Source of the DNA: GCA-2697345 sp049602715
GTDB lineage: Bacteria > Pseudomonadota > Alphaproteobacteria > Rhodobacterales > Rhodobacteraceae
Direction: 5' to 3'
Assembly: GCA_049602715.1 (NCBI GenBank)
Contig: JBMYRX010000027.1
Coordinates: 1 to 27,032 of the forward strand
Length of the DNA: 27,032 nt
In this document: in pieces, positions 24,763 to 27,032 of the stretch
Position numbering within the stretch: position 1 is the first letter of the stretch
Layout of the letters: every line of letters starts with the position of its first letter
Made by a program: the position numbers and the translations under genes
The notes under the pieces: model-generated
What the model saw: the letters and a program-made list of their open reading frames with translations, nothing else
What the model was told of the DNA's origin: nothing
Databases searched by the model: none

Positions 24763-25602
24763 TTAGAACGAGAAGCTAACACCGATATCACCAACATCGT
24801 TGCCGTTAACTGACCCGTAACCACCTTTTAGCGTAGCACCGCCACCTAGTGATTTTGAGAACCCAACACCATAAGAACTTTTAGCATCTGTGTCGTTTGC
24901 AGATGTTACAAATGTAACTGTTCCTAGACCATCAACCGGCATAGAAGCTGAAAGACCCGTTGAGTCCTGATTGGCTGTGCTTGCGCTAACTGCCATCATT
25001 CCTACACTGAAACCACCAACACTTGTAGATATACTAGCACTTGTTGCGTCACTTCCAGATGTTGCACCCTCTGCTGCGTGCGCAACAGTGATTGAAAGTG
25101 ATCCACTTGTCCAGCTCGCTGCTGCCGCCATATCATCATTTGCTGAGTCTACTGAAACTCTTAAAGCGATACTGTCTGCAGAATAATCCCACTGTAAGTC
25201 AGGAGCAGTTGTTCCGCCACCTCGACCTAGCTCAGCTGCATCGTCCAGTCCGATTAAATCATAACCAACATCAGCAAGACCAACTTTTGTTGCCGCATTA
25301 TCGACAGCACCCATTCGGATTGTACCGAAGTCACCAGAAACTGAAACAGAACCAACATCATGGCCACCGCCATCAGTTGAATCAGAAGTATTTGAGTCTA
25401 AACCCATTTCAACTTTCCAACCGATGCCACCATCTGTTTCACCAGTTGCTGCCATTCCTAGATCAATCTCATTATGTAGAGTTGTAGTTCCATTGTCGCT
25501 GTATTTCATACCCATGTTCGCAGAACCGGTCCATGTCATTTCCGCCGCAGCAAAGCCTGCTGTTGCCACCAACGCTGTAGAAGCTAATAGAATTTTTTTC
25601 AT
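24763..25602 (-). CDS. Outer-membrane porin, Rhodobacter type
   Basis: A 279-aa pre-protein with a clear signal peptide (MKKILLASTALVATAGFAAA, cut before EMTW) and a mature beta-barrel of about 259 residues: alternating polar/apolar strands, rich in Gly, Ser, Ala and Asp, ending in the outer-membrane signature with a C-terminal Phe (DIGVSFSF). It resembles general diffusion porins of Rhodobacterales in signal, first strand and end. The start is ATG 25602, because GAGGA stands 8 bases before it; an upstream TTG at 25617 precedes the ribosome site. The more GC-rich, regular codon use than in neighbours and the strong terminator point to high expression. Pore selectivity cannot be told. Confidence 0.9.
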   Translation of the reverse strand: MKKILLASTALVATAGFAAAEMTWTGSANMGMKYSDNGTTTLHNEIDLGMAATGETDGGIGWKVEMGLDSNTSDSTDGGGHDVGSVSVSGDFGTIRMGAVDNAATKVGLADVGYDLIGLDDAAELGRGGGTTAPDLQWDYSADSIALRVSVDSANDDMAAAASWTSGSLSITVAHAAEGATSGSDATSASISTSVGGFSVGMMAVSASTANQDSTGLSASMPVDGLGTVTFVTSANDTDAKSSYGVGFSKSLGGGATLKGGYGSVNGNDVGDIGVSFSF

Positions 25603-25610
25603 TTTAATAT

Positions 25611-25615
25611 TCCTC
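25611..25615 (-). promoter_or_regulatory. Shine-Dalgarno GAGGA for the porin
   Basis: GAGGA on the minus strand, 8 bases before ATG 25602. It excludes the in-frame TTG at 25617 as the start, which would include the site in coding sequence. Confidence 0.75.
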
Positions 25616-25692
25616 AATTTAAAATATGTTACCTTTCAAGCGTATGCCTGAATATCCCCTTCTCGCCTGTGAGATAGATCTTTTCAACTATC

Positions 25693-25759
25693 AACGCTAA
25701 ATTGCTGAACTAAACTTGGCAGCATGATGCACCTTTGCCACAGTTAATATCTTAGCGTT
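25693..25759 (-). repeat. Nested inverted repeats in the porin leader
   Basis: AACGCTAA at 25693-25700 is the reverse complement of TTAGCGTT at 25752-25759. Inside lies TGGCA (25717-25721) against TGCCA (25736-25740), with a GCATGATGC palindrome nearby. Together they could fold into a long arm about 90-150 bases before the porin start. The rest of the 243-base gap 25618-25860 holds no supportable gene. Confidence 0.45.
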
Positions 25760-25860
25760 CTTGATTTATTTGGCCATCAACTCAATAATTACTACGTTCT
25801 TTCTTGCCGCAGAGCGTTTGCAGGTTTAAAGGTAGGTATAAACTATAAGCAGGGTGTAAA

Positions 25861-26322
25861 ATGCAGAAGTTAGCTATTTTCGTATTAATTTCGTTTCTAT
25901 TCAGCCTTTCAGCATGCGGTAAGAAAATATTTGGTGATATAATTCCAGCAAGTGAGCCTATCAAGGTCGAAAAAAAAGAAACAGTATTTGATTTATTCAG
26001 AAACAAACAAGATCCTAACACCGCTATAGGGGTAAATAGATATATATGGATAGCAACTTTAGATATATTGAATTTTCTACCGATAGAAACTGCAGATCCT
26101 TTTACGGGTATTATTTCTTTTGGGCTCGGAAATGTACCAGGGTCAAAGCTAAAGTATCAAGGAACAGTTCTAATAAATGATCCAGCTCTGGATGCTAGAT
26201 CACTAAAAATCTCTCTAAGAACAAAAAATGGAACACCAATTGATTTAAAAACACGGATAGCGGTTGAAGATGCCATTCTAAATAGAGCGCGCCAAATTTA
26301 TCAAGAGGAAGCAAAATTATAA
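25861..26322 (+). CDS. DUF3576 domain-containing lipoprotein
   Basis: A 153-aa small lipoprotein. It begins with a hydrophobic signal and a lipobox ending LSAC, Cys19 being the likely lipidated residue, so it should sit in the outer membrane or at the periplasmic face. The stretch IGVNRYIWIATLDILNFLPIETADPFTGII is the DUF3576 hallmark, and the C-terminus EDAILNRARQIYQEEAKL is also typical. No function is known for the family. It is directly upstream of leuS (51-base gap), as in many alphaproteobacteria. AGGG stands 6 bases before the ATG. Divergent from the porin gene. Confidence 0.9.
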   Translation: MQKLAIFVLISFLFSLSACGKKIFGDIIPASEPIKVEKKETVFDLFRNKQDPNTAIGVNRYIWIATLDILNFLPIETADPFTGIISFGLGNVPGSKLKYQGTVLINDPALDARSLKISLRTKNGTPIDLKTRIAVEDAILNRARQIYQEEAKL

Positions 26323-26325
26323 AGT

Positions 26326-26338
26326 GGTCGAAACGACC
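26326..26338 (+). other. Small hairpin before leuS
   Basis: GGTCG-AAA-CGACC, a 5-bp stem with a 3-base loop, 4 bases after the lipoprotein stop and 36 before the leuS ATG. It has no T run, so it is not a terminator; it may be chance. Confidence 0.3.
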
Positions 26339-26373
26339 TTCAAAGATCTATAAAACTTAGGAATCAAATAAAA

Positions 26374-27032
26374 ATGTCGCGTTACAACCCAAAAAAGGTA
26401 GAATCGTTTTGGCAAAAAGCTTGGGATGAAAATAATACCTTCGCTGCCGTTAAAGATACATCCAAACCGAAATATTATGTATTGGAAATGTTCCCATATC
26501 CCTCTGGTAGAATTCACATGGGTCATGTTAGGAATTACACGATGGGTGACGTCATCGCTCGTTACAAGCTTGCATGTGGCTTTTCGGTTCTACACCCAAT
26601 GGGCTGGGATGCGTTTGGAATGCCCGCAGAAAATGCTGCCATGGCAATTGGGGCAAATCCCAGGGAGTGGACTTATTCAAACATATCGGACATGCGCGAA
26701 CAGATGAAGCCTTTGGGCCTTTCTATAGACTGGTCAAGAGAGTTTGCCACGTGCGATCCAGAATACTATGGTCAACAACAAGCACTATTTCTTGATATGC
26801 TTGAAGAAGGTTTGATTTATCGTAAAAATGCCACAGTAAACTGGGACCCAGTAGATTTAACAGTATTAGCAAACGAACAAGTAATTGATGGAAAGGGATG
26901 GCGATCAGGCGCGCCGGTTGAAAGGAAAGAGTTAACACAATGGTTCTTCAAAATCACAGAATATTCAGAGGACCTATTAAACACGTTGGAAAAAATGCCT
27001 GCTTGGCCTGACAAGGTAAGACTTATGCAATC
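26374..27032 (+). CDS. leuS: Leucyl-tRNA synthetase, N-terminal part
   Basis: The frame from ATG 26374 is open to the right edge (about 219 codons seen), so the 3' part is missing. The enzyme charges tRNA-Leu with leucine. It starts MSRYNPKKVESFWQKAW, and has the class I HIGH motif as HMGH in FPYPSGRIHMGHVRNYTMGD. LHPMGWDAFGMPAENAA and IDWSREFATCDPEYY are LeuRS signatures, as is the zinc-region-like stretch VNWDPVDLTVLANEQV, where bacterial LeuRS begins its inserted domains. A weak purine stretch (TTAGGAATC) lies about 13 bases upstream. It is probably co-transcribed with the DUF3576 lipoprotein. Confidence 0.97.
   Translation, partial: MSRYNPKKVESFWQKAWDENNTFAAVKDTSKPKYYVLEMFPYPSGRIHMGHVRNYTMGDVIARYKLACGFSVLHPMGWDAFGMPAENAAMAIGANPREWTYSNISDMREQMKPLGLSIDWSREFATCDPEYYGQQQALFLDMLEEGLIYRKNATVNWDPVDLTVLANEQVIDGKGWRSGAPVERKELTQWFFKITEYSEDLLNTLEKMPAWPDKVRLMQ

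Noticed and set aside
24971..25487. Plus-strand open frames opposite the porin
   Set aside because: Gly/Ser/Asp-rich porin codons give long stop-free antisense frames; the products (Leu/His/Gln-rich) resemble nothing and lack ribosome sites.
1..27032. Mobile elements, prophage, CRISPR, toxin-antitoxin, tRNA or rRNA genes
   Set aside because: Checked both strands by eye: no transposase or integrase motif, no regular repeat-spacer array, no tRNA cloverleaf in the gaps. All sizeable gaps are under 250 bases and flanked by housekeeping genes.

Overview
The window looks like ordinary, densely packed chromosome from an alphaproteobacterium with a low-GC, streamlined genome. AT-rich codon use, very short intergenic gaps and many 1-4 nt gene overlaps support this. 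The alphaproteobacterial reading rests on a Rhodobacter-type porin, a DUF3576 lipoprotein directly before leuS, ftsK followed by lolA, and a CnoX / LON-domain / Trm112 cluster. A marine, Rhodobacterales-like bacterium is my best inference; species cannot be told from the sequence. I see no mobile element, phage gene, CRISPR array, tRNA or rRNA, and no gene-free stretch longer than about 245 bases.

Layout, left to right. (1) 1-1458, plus strand: the 3' end of pnp, a hairpin, then an FkbM-type methyltransferase. (2) 1621-8661, minus strand: msrC (free methionine-R-sulfoxide reductase), a tightly coupled trio (FAD/GcvT oxidoreductase, homocysteine S-methyltransferase, second FAD/GcvT oxidoreductase), then rluA. 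The trio is the most distinctive metabolic unit here and reads as a pathway taking glycine betaine through dimethylglycine and sarcosine to glycine, with methyl groups passed to homocysteine (making methionine) and to folate. (3) 8776-11648: a YwrD-type gamma-glutamyltransferase (plus), hspQ (minus) and an AEC-family transporter (plus). (4) 11663-17732, minus strand: amidase, DapC-like aminotransferase, ftsK, lolA. (5) 17781-19043, plus: a UbiH/COQ6-type flavin hydroxylase. (6) 19045-22347, minus: winged-helix regulator with a degenerate receiver, xthA, cnoX, a stand-alone LON-substrate-binding-domain protein and a Trm112-like small protein, probably one operon for stress, repair and proteostasis. 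(7) 22473-24042, plus: ribA with a decayed RibB-like N-terminus, overlapped by an L,D-transpeptidase-family gene. (8) 24039-25602, minus: a porin with a strong terminator, then yggS. (9) 25861-27032, plus: a DUF3576 lipoprotein and the 5' part of leuS.

I did not find a convincing new defence, mobile or biosynthetic system. The observations most worth a second look are the betaine-demethylation trio with two diverged paralogues, the inactive-looking RibB domain fused to RibA, the response regulator that lacks its phospho-acceptor aspartate, the structured porin leader, and repeated tail-to-tail sharing of stop-codon bases between convergent genes.
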